In this document: positions 41,106 through 49,556 of the stretch, in pieces
Layout of the letters: every line of letters begins with the position of its first letter
Position numbering within the stretch: the stretch's first letter is position 1
Assembly (NCBI GenBank): GCA_019638595.1
Contig: JAHBTJ010000007.1
Span: 1 to 64,000, forward strand
Length of the DNA stretch: 64,000 nt
Direction: 5' to 3'
Source of the DNA: Chitinophagaceae bacterium
Lineage (GTDB): Bacteria; Bacteroidota; Bacteroidia; Chitinophagales; Chitinophagaceae
The notes under the pieces: model-generated
Told to the model about the DNA's origin: nothing
Database searches by the model: none
What the model saw: the letters and a program-made list of their open reading frames with translations, nothing else
Translations under genes and position numbers: made by a program

Positions 41106-42296
41106 CAACTCCCCCATATTATTTCTGATCGTTGCCCAGCTCATCCAGGTCATGATCGCAACAATTAACCAGCCGGTAACCTGTAACCACAACGGATGCT
41201 TATATTGATTAAGAAGCTGTGGTTTTGCTGCTACTATCAATATAACGGCTAATGCAACCGGAAGAATTATTCCGTTAAAAGCTCCCGCCAAAATCAATAA
41301 TGTTACCGGGTTGCCGGACACCATAAAAACCAGGGTTGAGCAGACAATAAAAAAACTGATAATAATTTTTTCATGCTTTGCAATGGCGGGGTGAAATGTT
41401 TTCCAGAATGAAACAGATGTATATGATGCCCCGATTACAGAAGTGATGGCGGCACACCATAATACAATGCCGAAAAATAAATACCCGGCTCTTCCGGCTG
41501 CAATCCTGAACACTTCTCCTGCTGGGTTTTGGTTACCCAGTGTTGCACCATGCCAAACCACACCCAGTGCCGCAAGAAATAATATAAACCGCATTAACGA
41601 GGTAACAAGAATGCCGCTCACCGCGCTTTTGCTAACATCTTTAATGGCTGATCTGCCGCTTACGCCTGCATCGAGCAAACGATGTGCGCCCGCAAAAGAA
41701 ATATATCCGCCAACGGTTCCGCCAACCAGCGTTACAATTTTCATTACCTCAATTGTATCCGGCAAAAATGTTTTATGGATCGCTTCTGCAAGCGGCGGCC
41801 GGGAAACAAAAGCAATGTATATGGTAAGCCCTATCATCAAAAGCCCAAGCAGCTTCACAATCGTATCAACTACTTTGCTCGCATCTTTAGACCAGAAAAT
41901 CAATAACGCAAATACACAACTTATTACCGCCCCGGCTTGTGTATTCATTCCCGTCAAAACTTCCAGGCCTAAACCGCAACCTGCCATATTTCCCACATTA
42001 AATACAATGCCACCCAATGCTATCAGCAAAGCAAGAAAATAGCCAAGCCCGGGTAATAAATTATTGGCAAGATCCTGGGCGCGTTGGTTGCTTGCGGTAA
42101 CGATGCGCCATATATTTAACTGAACACCTATATCAAGCAAAACAGAAATCAGGATGATAAAACCAAAGTTGGCTGACAGCTCCTCCGTGAACTTAGCCGT
42201 TTGCGTAAGAAACCCCGGGCCGATCGCTGAGGTAGCCATAAGGAATGCGGCGCCCGTTAAAGCACCGCCTGTAGCCGGAGATCTAAATAGTTTCAA
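41100..42296 (-). CDS. NRAMP-fold transporter of the 5-oxoprolinase operon (YcsG-like)
   Basis: The 398-residue membrane protein has about eleven hydrophobic segments and an overall NRAMP layout. The TM1 position that carries DPGN in metal-transporting NRAMPs reads SAIGPGFLTQT here, and the TM6 MPH position reads GGYISFAGAH, so the known Mn/Fe ligands are missing. Its start overlaps the pxpA end by 14 bp and it closes the pxpB-pxpC-pxpA operon. The NRAMP-like ycsG gene sits in the same neighbourhood in Bacillus subtilis (established knowledge). Import of 5-oxoproline or a related organic acid is therefore more likely than metal import (inference). Confidence 0.85.
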   Translation of the reverse strand: MKLFRSPATGGALTGAAFLMATSAIGPGFLTQTAKFTEELSANFGFIILISVLLDIGVQLNIWRIVTASNQRAQDLANNLLPGLGYFLALLIALGGIVFNVGNMAGCGLGLEVLTGMNTQAGAVISCVFALLIFWSKDASKVVDTIVKLLGLLMIGLTIYIAFVSRPPLAEAIHKTFLPDTIEVMKIVTLVGGTVGGYISFAGAHRLLDAGVSGRSAIKDVSKSAVSGILVTSLMRFILFLAALGVVWHGATLGNQNPAGEVFRIAAGRAGYLFFGIVLWCAAITSVIGASYTSVSFWKTFHPAIAKHEKIIISFFIVCSTLVFMVSGNPVTLLILAGAFNGIILPVALAVILIVAAKPQLLNQYKHPLWLQVTGWLIVAIMTWMSWATIRNNMGELL

Positions 42297-43023
42297 TTTT
42301 TATATTTTCTTTTTGCAATGTTTCATAAATAGTTCTTGCAAAGCTTGCAGCATGCGTCCCATCACCATGAACACAAATGGTATCTGCTTTTACAGGAATA
42401 GTTTTGCCGGAAACTGTATTGACTTTGTTCCCGGTTATTAATTGTACTGCCTGCTCAACAGCGATATTTATATCTGTTATTAAAGCATTATCCCGGCTTC
42501 TCGGCGTAAGCGTGCCATCATCCTGGTAGGTTCTGTCTGCAAACACTTCGCTGGCGGCTTTAATATGCAATGTTGCTGCTTCTTCAATCATATATGAATT
42601 ACCAAGCCCGTAAAAAATAAGATTGGCATCTGCATCTTTAGCAGCCTTTACAATGATTTTTGCATATACGCTATCAGTAGCGGCCATATTGTATAATGCG
42701 CCGTGTGGTTTTACGTGATGTAATAGCGCTCCCATTTTCATTGCAATATCTTTTACCAGTAAAATTTGTGAATGAAACAAATCGTACAGCTCCGTTTCGC
42801 TCAGCTTTATGGCAACTCTTCCAAAATTTTTTTTATCGGCAAAACCGGGATGAGCGCCGATGGCTACATTATATTTCAGGCAAAGCGCTATCGTTTTTTT
42901 GATAGTATCTTCATTGCCCGCATGATACCCGCAGGCTATATTAGCCGAACTGATATAGGGCATGATGGCTGCATCAGTGCTCATACCTTCACCCATATCG
43001 CAATTCAAATCAATGGTTGGCAT
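42283..43023 (-). CDS. pxpA: 5-oxoprolinase subunit A (LamB/YcsF family)
   Basis: The 246-residue cytoplasmic protein has the family start PTIDLNCDMGEGMSTDAAIMPYISSANIACGYHAGNEDTIKKTI, then GAHPGFADKKNFGR, LLHHVKPHGALYNMAA, EVFADRTYQDDGTLTPRSRDNALI and ICVHGDGTHAASFARTI. With PxpB and PxpC it hydrolyses 5-oxoproline (pyroglutamate) to glutamate using ATP, clearing a product that forms spontaneously from glutamine and glutamate. It lies 96 bp after pxpC and overlaps the transporter gene. Confidence 0.95.
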   Translation of the reverse strand: MPTIDLNCDMGEGMSTDAAIMPYISSANIACGYHAGNEDTIKKTIALCLKYNVAIGAHPGFADKKNFGRVAIKLSETELYDLFHSQILLVKDIAMKMGALLHHVKPHGALYNMAATDSVYAKIIVKAAKDADANLIFYGLGNSYMIEEAATLHIKAASEVFADRTYQDDGTLTPRSRDNALITDINIAVEQAVQLITGNKVNTVSGKTIPVKADTICVHGDGTHAASFARTIYETLQKENIKIETI

Positions 43024-43119
43024 TGGCTTTTCGTATAACTTCAGGAACTACTGTTGTGTAAATAATAATTTTATTTTTCGTTGTGAAAAGTGAGCCTTTC
43101 ACGTTTATCGTTTTACCTT

Positions 43120-44121
43120 TCACGTTGACATACATTGCTTTTTTAAATAATCACTCCACATCATTGAGCAGCCATTTTTAAGTATGGTAAGATGATGTTC
43201 CTGTTTCAAAAATAATTGTTCCGCAGTTTGTATATCAGTTATCCTGAAGCATAATGGCTTATCCTCTTTCAATTGCGCAATCTTTGTGCGATGTGCTTTA
43301 ATAACATGAGCGATACGCGGATAACCACCTGTTGTTTGATGGCCGGCCATCAGAACGATCATCTGCCCACCGGGTAATAATTGAATAGTACCATAGTCAA
43401 CAACCGAAGAAATAAGCTCGCATTGTGTGGCGGTTGATATGGCTGGTCCATCCAGGGTATATCCCATCCTATCTGAAGTACGGCTTACGGAAAATGCTTC
43501 CTGTCCAAAAATACGTTTGCCGTCATCGCTTATATAATCCCATTCATTTCCCGTCAATACATAAATTTCATTCGGCAGCGCGTCATCATAAAAGGGAACA
43601 GCCTTCCATTTCAGCACTTCATGTTTTTTATCAGCCATGCTTTGCACGCCGGTAAGGTTGGTGAAAGGAATGATATCGCCCTTTTTCAGTAACCTTCCGC
43701 GCCAGCCGCCGGCTTCAATTTTTGTATGGGTAGAATAGCTGCCCAGCCATTTCTCCGCACCCATATTTCCGTTCACGGCAAGATAGCACCATCTACCCTC
43801 TTTCCCTTGCTCAAACTTCAATGTTGAATTAGCGCCAATTAAAACAGGGTGGAATGACGGTACAGGATTTCCGTTGAGTGTTGCAGAAAAATCTGCGCCG
43901 CCTATAGCTATAATGGCAGGTGCATCAAAAAAAACAGACGCTGCAGGAAAGCTCATTTCAATTACAGGGGCATATTCGGGATTGCCTGCGAGCAAATTAA
44001 CTGTACGCATGGAAAACATATCAATTGCGCCGCCGGGATTAATGCCCATATACTGAAATCCATGCCTGCCCCCGTCTTGTATACTATCGCAGATGCCTGC
44101 TTTAATAATTTTCAAATTCAT
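43120..44121 (-). CDS. pxpC: 5-oxoprolinase subunit C (KipA/biotin-dependent carboxyltransferase fold)
   Basis: The 333-residue protein begins LKIIKAGICDSIQDGGRHGFQYMGINPGGAIDMFSMRTVNLLAGNPEYAPVIEMSFPA, the classical KipA/AHS2 start. IAIGGADFSATLNG, LAVNGNMG, SRTSDRMGYTLDGP and the late GGQMIVLMAGHQTTGGYPRIAHVI are further family blocks. It is the partner of PxpB in the ATP-dependent 5-oxoprolinase complex. Its start overlaps the end of pxpB by 20 bp, which indicates coupled expression in equal amounts. Confidence 0.95.
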   Translation of the reverse strand: MNLKIIKAGICDSIQDGGRHGFQYMGINPGGAIDMFSMRTVNLLAGNPEYAPVIEMSFPAASVFFDAPAIIAIGGADFSATLNGNPVPSFHPVLIGANSTLKFEQGKEGRWCYLAVNGNMGAEKWLGSYSTHTKIEAGGWRGRLLKKGDIIPFTNLTGVQSMADKKHEVLKWKAVPFYDDALPNEIYVLTGNEWDYISDDGKRIFGQEAFSVSRTSDRMGYTLDGPAISTATQCELISSVVDYGTIQLLPGGQMIVLMAGHQTTGGYPRIAHVIKAHRTKIAQLKEDKPLCFRITDIQTAEQLFLKQEHHLTILKNGCSMMWSDYLKKQCMST

Positions 44122-44815
44122 CTCGGCTTATTGAATAAAATTGTACAATATCTCCCGGCTGAAAGAATGTGCTGAAATTATCATTGTCCTTTTTCTCATA
44201 TAACCTTATCGGCGTTCTGCCAATGATATGCCAGCCGCCCGGAGAATTTATAGGGTAGATGCCTGTTTGGTTACCTGCTATGCCCACGCTCCCGGCATGT
44301 ACTCTTTGTGGTGTGGGTTTTCTTGGCATTCTTATCTTTTCAACAATTTCACCCATATATGCAAAACCCGGCAGAAAGCCCAGCATATACACCCTGTATT
44401 CAGGCGTACTATGTATGCTGATCAACTCCTGTTTTGAAATTTTCTTTTCCCGTGTAATGTGCCTGATGTCCGGCGCCAGCGCATCGTTGTAACATACCGG
44501 CACTTTAACTGTACGGAACTGGCTGGTTAAAGCACAGCTTTTATTTTCAAGGATCTCTTCTATTTTTTCCCGGGCAATTTCACTTATCGTTTCATTATTT
44601 CTTATTTCCTTTTTAAGCACGCCGGGGTTATAGAATACAGTAAGCGAGCTATAGGCCGGCACACATTCAATAAACCCGTTCAGAGGGTGGGATTGCAGGT
44701 ATTTAAAAATACCCATTACATGCGCACTGAGATCCTGGTCAATACAATTGCCGAAATCTACGGTAAGCGCGGTATCTCCAAGCGGAAATATGGTATACGG
44801 GAAATAAGTTCGCAT
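44102..44815 (-). CDS. pxpB: 5-oxoprolinase subunit B (KipI family)
   Basis: The 237-residue protein carries the AHS1 domain: FPLGDTALTVDFGNCID, IECVPAYSSLTVFYNP, VKVPVCYNDALAPDI and the conserved VYMLGFLPGFAYMGEIVEKIRMPRKPTPQRVHAGSVGIAGNQTGIYPINSPGGWHIIGRTPIRLY. It is the first gene of the pxpBCA-transporter operon. The related B. subtilis KipI inhibits the sporulation kinase KinA, but in this operon context the 5-oxoprolinase role applies. Confidence 0.95.
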   Translation of the reverse strand: MRTYFPYTIFPLGDTALTVDFGNCIDQDLSAHVMGIFKYLQSHPLNGFIECVPAYSSLTVFYNPGVLKKEIRNNETISEIAREKIEEILENKSCALTSQFRTVKVPVCYNDALAPDIRHITREKKISKQELISIHSTPEYRVYMLGFLPGFAYMGEIVEKIRMPRKPTPQRVHAGSVGIAGNQTGIYPINSPGGWHIIGRTPIRLYEKKDNDNFSTFFQPGDIVQFYSISRDEFENY

Positions 44816-44856
44816 AATATAATTAAAGTTGAAAGATACGGTTTCTATTAAACAGG

Positions 44857-44864
44857 TACTTTTG
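44857..44864 (+). promoter_or_regulatory. -7 box (TACTTTTG) before the ArsC/Spx-like gene
   Basis: The sequence matches the Bacteroidota TAnnTTTG -7 consensus and lies 14 bp before the ATG at 44879. No matching -33 TTTG was found at the usual spacing, so the call rests on one element. Confidence 0.4.
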
Positions 44865-44878
44865 CGAAAACTTTTTAC

Positions 44879-45223
44879 ATGATCCTGTACGGAATACCAA
44901 CCTGCGACGCTACTAAAAAAGCAATGGCATGGCTAAAGAAGAAGGAGATCGGCTTTCAGTTTCACGATTACCGTGTTTCGGGTATAGAAGATGACAAACT
45001 GAATGAATGGATAAAAAGGGAAGGCCTTGAAAAAATACTCAATAAGAAAAGCACTACCTGGCGTAATTTATCAAACACAGAACAAGCACGCGCAAACAGC
45101 CAGTCCGGAGCGGTTAAGCTCATGAAGGAGCATACCACACTGATCAAACGCCCGATTGTTGAAAAAGGTAAAACGCTTATTGTTGGGCAGGATGATAAAA
45201 GATATGAAGCAGAGCTGCTGTAA
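44879..45223 (+). CDS. ArsC/Spx family thioredoxin-fold protein
   Basis: The 114-residue protein starts MILYGIPTCDATKKAMAWLKKKEIGFQFHDYR, with a single active-site Cys9 and no second Cys of a CxxC. It has the family block TTWRNLSNTEQA and LIKRPIVEKGKTLIVGQDDKRYEAEL. It matches the ArsC/Spx/YffB type. Short members of this group act in thiol chemistry or glutathione-dependent reduction, and real arsenate reductases keep an RxxR-type signature near the active site that I do not see clearly here, so arsenate reduction is not assigned. It is divergent from pxpB (63 bp). Confidence 0.88.
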   Translation: MILYGIPTCDATKKAMAWLKKKEIGFQFHDYRVSGIEDDKLNEWIKREGLEKILNKKSTTWRNLSNTEQARANSQSGAVKLMKEHTTLIKRPIVEKGKTLIVGQDDKRYEAELL

Positions 45224-45262
45224 TCCGGTTGCCGGCTGTTGATTATTTATTTTAGGGTTACT

Positions 45263-45318
45263 GGTTGCAAGTACTTCAAACTACAAACCAAACAACCTGA
45301 AACCTGCAACTTGCAACC
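45263..45318. repeat. 10-bp inverted repeat in CTGCAAC-rich spacer
   Basis: GGTTGCAAGT (45263-45272) and ACTTGCAACC (45309-45318) are perfect inverted copies, separated by 36 bases. The spacer contains degenerate CAACCTGAAACCTGCAAC motifs, as in low-complexity spacers I associate with this phylum. It lies between convergent genes and may act as a bidirectional 3' hairpin. Confidence 0.55.
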
Positions 45319-45326
45319 TGCCTCCC

Positions 45327-46274
45327 TTACTCTCCCACTTCCACCAGTGTCCAGTTGCCGCGGCGCCTGTTCCACAGGATGCTGTAGTCTTTGCCGTGCA
45401 TCAGCTTGTACGTGCGGTACCCGTTAAAATATTTTAGCCGCAGCCAGCCGTAATTGTATATCTCAAACTTAAAAACAAAAGGCTGTCCTGCTTTAATTTC
45501 CGCCTGCTGAAAATTCCGCCCGTCGTCACTTAACAGCACTGTTTCAGTTTTGTTGCTTTGAATGGTAAGCCATATCCAGCTTGGATCAGCATTAGGATCG
45601 GTTTGTGTGTTGCCCGGTACAGGAGCGGGAGGCGGAGAAGGGATAGTGGGTACATTACCTGTATTTTCAGGAATGGTAGGCCGGGGGTTGGAGGGCGTTG
45701 TATTTCCCTGGTTTCCTTTCACTTCGTTCCAGCCGCGGGTAATAGCATTTACCCGGTCGTTTTTTCCGGGGTGGCTGCTGCTGGCTTTATCGGAAGCGAT
45801 GGCCTGCATAGCCGCTATAGATTCCTGCAGGGTAGCGCCGAGCTTTGCCAGCACATACCCCGAAAAAGCATCGGCTTCAATTTCTTTAGGCGGAGTGCTT
45901 CCGCTGCTGCTAACTACATGATTGTAGTAATGATGCCCTACTTCATGCGCCAGCACACTGATAGACGCCCATTTGGTAGCGGTATAGCTATCAAGATTTT
46001 CAAGAAAATCATTGTCGTATACGATCCACCGGGCGCGGTTTATAATAGTGGCGTAAGCGTTTTGAATACCATTTTGTTCCCTGATGTTGAAGTTTTCTTT
46101 CCAGCTAATGGCCAGCAGCATATTGTTCAGTATATCCTTTGCTTCATAAACGGAGCTGAAGTTTGAACGGAGGGAACGGGGCGGTACTTTAAATCCGCAG
46201 CCTGTAACTTTCTGCGCGTGAGAAACCACGGATGAGCATAGCAGGCAAAAAAGCAGTAAAAGTTTTGTACGCAT
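45327..46274 (-). CDS. Secreted HExxH metallopeptidase-like protein
   Basis: The 315-residue protein has a signal peptide (LLLLFCLLCSSVVSHAQ), an N-terminal domain with a zinc motif VLAHEVGHHYYNH preceded by YTATKWASISV and followed by KEIEADAFSGYVLAKLGATL, where Glu in EIEADAF is the usual third zinc ligand of gluzincin-type (M48-like) peptidases. A Pro-rich linker (NTTPSNPRPTIPENTGNVPTIPSPPPAPVPG) leads to a C-terminal beta domain (WIWLTIQSNKTETVLLSDDGRNF). It should act outside the cytoplasm. The linker plus beta domain looks like a substrate- or surface-binding module. No neighbour points to a substrate. Confidence 0.82.
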   Translation of the reverse strand: MRTKLLLLFCLLCSSVVSHAQKVTGCGFKVPPRSLRSNFSSVYEAKDILNNMLLAISWKENFNIREQNGIQNAYATIINRARWIVYDNDFLENLDSYTATKWASISVLAHEVGHHYYNHVVSSSGSTPPKEIEADAFSGYVLAKLGATLQESIAAMQAIASDKASSSHPGKNDRVNAITRGWNEVKGNQGNTTPSNPRPTIPENTGNVPTIPSPPPAPVPGNTQTDPNADPSWIWLTIQSNKTETVLLSDDGRNFQQAEIKAGQPFVFKFEIYNYGWLRLKYFNGYRTYKLMHGKDYSILWNRRRGNWTLVEVGE

Positions 46275-46378
46275 TCTTATCAGGTTATGGATCTAAAAAT
46301 ATGGTTTTATCGTCAAATTCCCGAGGTGTACCACAAATTCCGGATAACAAATCATTAACTCAATACCGGGGTTAAACG

Positions 46379-46409
46379 TTTGTTTAAATTAAACAATTGT
46401 TTAACTTTG
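46379..46409 (+). promoter_or_regulatory. Promoter of the efflux operon (TTTG-N19-TAACTTTG)
   Basis: TTTG at 46379-46382 and TAACTTTG at 46402-46409 are spaced by 19 bases, which fits the Bacteroidota housekeeping promoter (-33 TTTG, -7 TAnnTTTG). The predicted transcript would begin a few bases before the TetR start at 46425. Confidence 0.8.
46389..46404. promoter_or_regulatory. Likely TetR operator (16-bp palindrome TTAAACAATTGTTTAA)
   Basis: The perfect palindrome lies between the -33 and -7 elements and overlaps the first bases of the -7 box, 21 bp before the TetR start codon. Binding there would block RNA polymerase, so autorepression of the whole operon by the encoded TetR protein is the natural reading. 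Confidence 0.72.
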
Positions 46410-46424
46410 TGCCGTCATTATAAA

Positions 46425-47051
46425 ATGTCAGACAAAAGGGCTCATATACTTGATTCAGCGGAAATTCTTTTTGCAGAAAAAGGGTTCGACGGCACGTCGG
46501 TGAGGGATATCGCTGGTCATGCCAATGTTAACCTTGCAATGATTTCCTATTACTTCGGGTCGAAGGAAAAGCTGCTGGCATCCCTGATAGAGCACCGGGC
46601 CGGGTATACGCGCGGTATTATAGAGGAGCTGGCAAAAGATGAGAGCCTCACTCCTTTTGAAAAAATTGATAAGCTGATTGACCTGTATGTAGACAAGATA
46701 TTTAACAACTCCAGGTTCCATTGTATAGTTACAACGCATTTGCCTACCATGCAGTCAGACGAAATTAAGGGAATGATGGCGGATATTAAATTCATGAACC
46801 TGGAGCAGATAAAAAAAATAATTATTGACGGTCAAAAGAAAAAGGTTTTCGGTAAGGTGGATATGGAATTGACCGTAGCCAGCATTATGGGCACTATTAC
46901 ACAGGTAACATCATCAAAGGCGCTTTATTACAGGATATTCAATATTGAAAAAAGCAACGAAGAGCTGTACAATAAAAAACTGATACCCAAATTGAAAACA
47001 CATCTTAAACAATTGCTTCGCGCTCATTTAAGTTTTAATCACCACGAATAG
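46425..47051 (+). CDS. TetR/AcrR family repressor of the efflux operon
   Basis: I start at 46425 (MSDKRAHILDSAEILFAEKG), giving 208 residues; the upstream ATG at 46380 lies within the promoter. The N-terminal helix-turn-helix is typical: FDGTSVRDIAGHANVNLAMISYYFGSKEKLLASLIEHRAG. The C-terminal helical domain would bind the inducer. It is the first gene of the tolC-hlyD-MFS operon (25 bp to the next gene), and a palindromic operator lies in its promoter. Loss of repression should raise drug export. Confidence 0.93.
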   Translation: MSDKRAHILDSAEILFAEKGFDGTSVRDIAGHANVNLAMISYYFGSKEKLLASLIEHRAGYTRGIIEELAKDESLTPFEKIDKLIDLYVDKIFNNSRFHCIVTTHLPTMQSDEIKGMMADIKFMNLEQIKKIIIDGQKKKVFGKVDMELTVASIMGTITQVTSSKALYYRIFNIEKSNEELYNKKLIPKLKTHLKQLLRAHLSFNHHE

Positions 47052-47075
47052 CATTTTTCAATAACAACCAAAAGC

Positions 47076-48398
47076 ATGAAAAAATATGCAGGCATCGTAA
47101 TGCTCCTTACGACGGCCATTACCTCTTATGCCCAGAACCGAACTCTTTCCCTGCAGGAGGCGGTAACCATGGGCTTGCAGAACAGTAAGCAGTTAACATT
47201 GGCAAACCATGCAATTGACAAAGCCGGTTCGGCACTGGAGCAGGCAAAGGACGCTTCTTTGCCATCTGCCAAAATAAGCGCGGGATACAGTCATGCATTA
47301 ATGCTTGCAAGAAGCTTTTACATGCCCTCTTCCGATGGCAGTGAGCCTAAAAAGCTCACTTTGCCTTTTGACAATAGTGTTTATATGGCAACGCTCAGCA
47401 TCAGTCAGCCGGTGTTTTCGGGCAATCAATTCCGCTATGCCAGGAAGTCGGCAGAGCTGGTGATAGAAGTAAGCAAGCTGGATGCCGAAGCTGATAAGGA
47501 AGAGATCGTTTTCAACATCATCAACGCTTATATCAATTATTATAAGCTGAAGCAAAATCAAAAAATACTGGCGCAAAACCTTTCGGATATTGAAAGCAAA
47601 CTGCAGGAAATTAAAAAATTTGAAAGCCAGGGTTTAGCTACAAGGAACGATGTGTTGCGCTTTGAGCTGGAAAAATCGAATATGAAATTATCGGCGATCG
47701 AGCTGGAAAATAACCGCAAAATTGTAAACTATAACCTTGATATAATGCTGGGCCTGCCCGAAAACACCGTAATTGAAGAGCAGGATGTAAGCTATAAGCT
47801 GGATATGAACGACAGCTTTGAAGATTATCTTGCCCGCGCATTGAAAGACAGGAAAGAGCTTACTGGATTAAAGTACCAGGATAAAATATCTGATATCAAT
47901 ATCCGGAAAGTAAAAGATGAAAAGCTTCCTACAGTAGGTGTTGGAGGCAACCTGTATTATATCAATCCTTCAAAAGATATTATTCCTAAAAACGGGGCCT
48001 ACCTCGCGCCATTTATGATAGGTGTAAATGTGGGCTGGGATATATCAACCTTATATAAAAATAAAAATAAGCTTACAGAGGCTAAAATTCAGAAGCAGGA
48101 AGTGGCAGACCAAAATGAGATCATTAAAGACCAGGTACGAACAGAAGTATACAAAAGCTACATACAATATAAGCAGGCGCTGGAAAAAATCACCGTATTA
48201 CAGGAGGCTATTGTGCAGGCTGCGGAAAACGAGCGGATAACAGAATCTAAATTTCAAAACAATCTCGCTACTACTACCGACAGGATAGATGCACAGACAT
48301 TATTATATCAGTCGCGCATCAATCTTGAGCTGGCAAAGTCTGATGCAACTGCTGCGTATTATGCACTACTGAAATCAACTGGTCATATTCAACCATAA
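47076..48398 (+). CDS. TolC-family outer membrane efflux protein
   Basis: The 440-residue protein has a signal peptide (AGIVMLLTTAITSYAQ) and two copies of the outer membrane efflux protein repeat: LSLQEAVTMGLQNSKQLTLANHAIDKAGSALEQAKDASLPSAKISAGYSH and, in the second half, YLARALKDRKELTGLKYQDKISDINIRKVKDEKLPTVGVGGNLYYI. Long alpha-helical stretches such as YKSYIQYKQALEKITVLQEAIVQAAENERITESKFQNNLATTTDRIDAQTLLYQSRINLELAKSDATAAYYALLKSTG build the periplasmic tunnel. It is the exit duct of the tripartite pump encoded by this operon. Confidence 0.93.
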   Translation: MKKYAGIVMLLTTAITSYAQNRTLSLQEAVTMGLQNSKQLTLANHAIDKAGSALEQAKDASLPSAKISAGYSHALMLARSFYMPSSDGSEPKKLTLPFDNSVYMATLSISQPVFSGNQFRYARKSAELVIEVSKLDAEADKEEIVFNIINAYINYYKLKQNQKILAQNLSDIESKLQEIKKFESQGLATRNDVLRFELEKSNMKLSAIELENNRKIVNYNLDIMLGLPENTVIEEQDVSYKLDMNDSFEDYLARALKDRKELTGLKYQDKISDINIRKVKDEKLPTVGVGGNLYYINPSKDIIPKNGAYLAPFMIGVNVGWDISTLYKNKNKLTEAKIQKQEVADQNEIIKDQVRTEVYKSYIQYKQALEKITVLQEAIVQAAENERITESKFQNNLATTTDRIDAQTLLYQSRINLELAKSDATAAYYALLKSTGHIQP

Positions 48399-48430
48399 TT
48401 AACAACAACGCAAAGTATAAAAACTATTAT

Positions 48431-49477
48431 ATGAGTAATAATCATAAAAAGCCAAAAGGTAAAAAAATAATTTTCCCTGTTCTGCTGGGTCTTGTGCTGG
48501 TAGTTGCGTTAATTATTACGCTTAAAGAATATTTTTATTCGCAAAGTCATGAAGAAACAGACAATGCCCAGGTTGATGCCGACATCAGCCCTGTTATCAG
48601 CAGGGTACAGGGTTATGTAAAGGAGATCCGCTTTAAAGATAACCAGGTTGTAAAAGCTGGCGATACGCTGGTAATACTGGATGACCGTGATTATATAATA
48701 AAATTGAACCAGGCAGAAGCGGCGCTTGCATCCGTAAAACAATCTGTAAATGTTGCCCGCTATGCCATAGCAGAAACAAAATCGAATATTGCTACAGCAC
48801 AGGCAAATGTGCAGGCTGCCAAAGTAAGGGTATGGAAAGCAACAGAAGATTATAACCGGTATAAAAACCTGTACGATGACCATGCTATTACCAAGGCGCA
48901 GTTTGATGCGATGAAGGCGGAAAAGGAATCTGCGGAAGCGGCTTTGCTGGCGGCACAAACACAGGTACCGGTAATTCATACAAGAGTAAATACCAATAAG
49001 CAACAGGCAGATGCTACCGAAACCAATATAGCGCCGCACCAGTCTGATGTTGATTTTGCAAAACTGCAATTATCCTATACCGTTATTACGGCGCCGGCGG
49101 ATGGCATTGCTTCAAAAAGGAATGTTCAGTTAGGACAACTGGTGCAGGCAGGGCAATCGCTGCTTTCTATTGTGAACGATAATGGCATATACATCACCGC
49201 CAATTTTAAGGAAACACAACTGGAACACTTAAAGGTTGGTGAAAAAGTAGATATACAGGTTGATGCGTATAAGCATAGTCCGGTGCAGGGAACAGTGGAA
49301 TCATTAGCAGGAGCAACAGGCGCTAAGTTTTCACTGCTTCCCCCGGATAACGCCACCGGTAACTTTGTAAAAGTGGTGCAGCGCGTTCCGGTAAGAATAA
49401 AGCTCAATGCCGCCCCTGATTTTGTTGCACAGCTTCGCCCGGGCATGAGCGTTAAAGTGGTGGTGCACACGAAGTAG
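48431..49477 (+). CDS. HlyD/EmrA-type membrane fusion protein
   Basis: The 348-residue protein has one N-terminal transmembrane anchor (IIFPVLLGLVLVVALIITLKEYFY), the barrel-lipoyl pattern (ETDNAQVDADISPVISRVQGYVKEIRFKDNQVVKAGDTLVILDDRDY), a coiled-coil hairpin (LNQAEAALASVKQSVNVARYAIAETKSNIATAQANVQAAKVRVW), and a closing part (LSYTVITAPADGIASKRNVQLGQLVQAGQSLLSIVND). It links the inner-membrane MFS pump to the TolC-like protein. It begins 32 bp after the tolC-like gene. The TDNAQVD motif is typical of EmrA-like adaptors that pair with DHA2 pumps. Confidence 0.94.
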   Translation: MSNNHKKPKGKKIIFPVLLGLVLVVALIITLKEYFYSQSHEETDNAQVDADISPVISRVQGYVKEIRFKDNQVVKAGDTLVILDDRDYIIKLNQAEAALASVKQSVNVARYAIAETKSNIATAQANVQAAKVRVWKATEDYNRYKNLYDDHAITKAQFDAMKAEKESAEAALLAAQTQVPVIHTRVNTNKQQADATETNIAPHQSDVDFAKLQLSYTVITAPADGIASKRNVQLGQLVQAGQSLLSIVNDNGIYITANFKETQLEHLKVGEKVDIQVDAYKHSPVQGTVESLAGATGAKFSLLPPDNATGNFVKVVQRVPVRIKLNAAPDFVAQLRPGMSVKVVVHTK

Positions 49478-49556
49478 GGGGCAAGTGATAAGTGGTAAGC
49501 GTGAGGCTGACAGCTCAAAGCTCAATTAAAACATTTATACGTCAAATTGATATACA

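Noticed and set aside
41443-42042. 199-codon frame antisense to the NRAMP-like gene
   Set aside because: It is the mirror of a strongly supported membrane protein gene; the long opening follows from its codon use.
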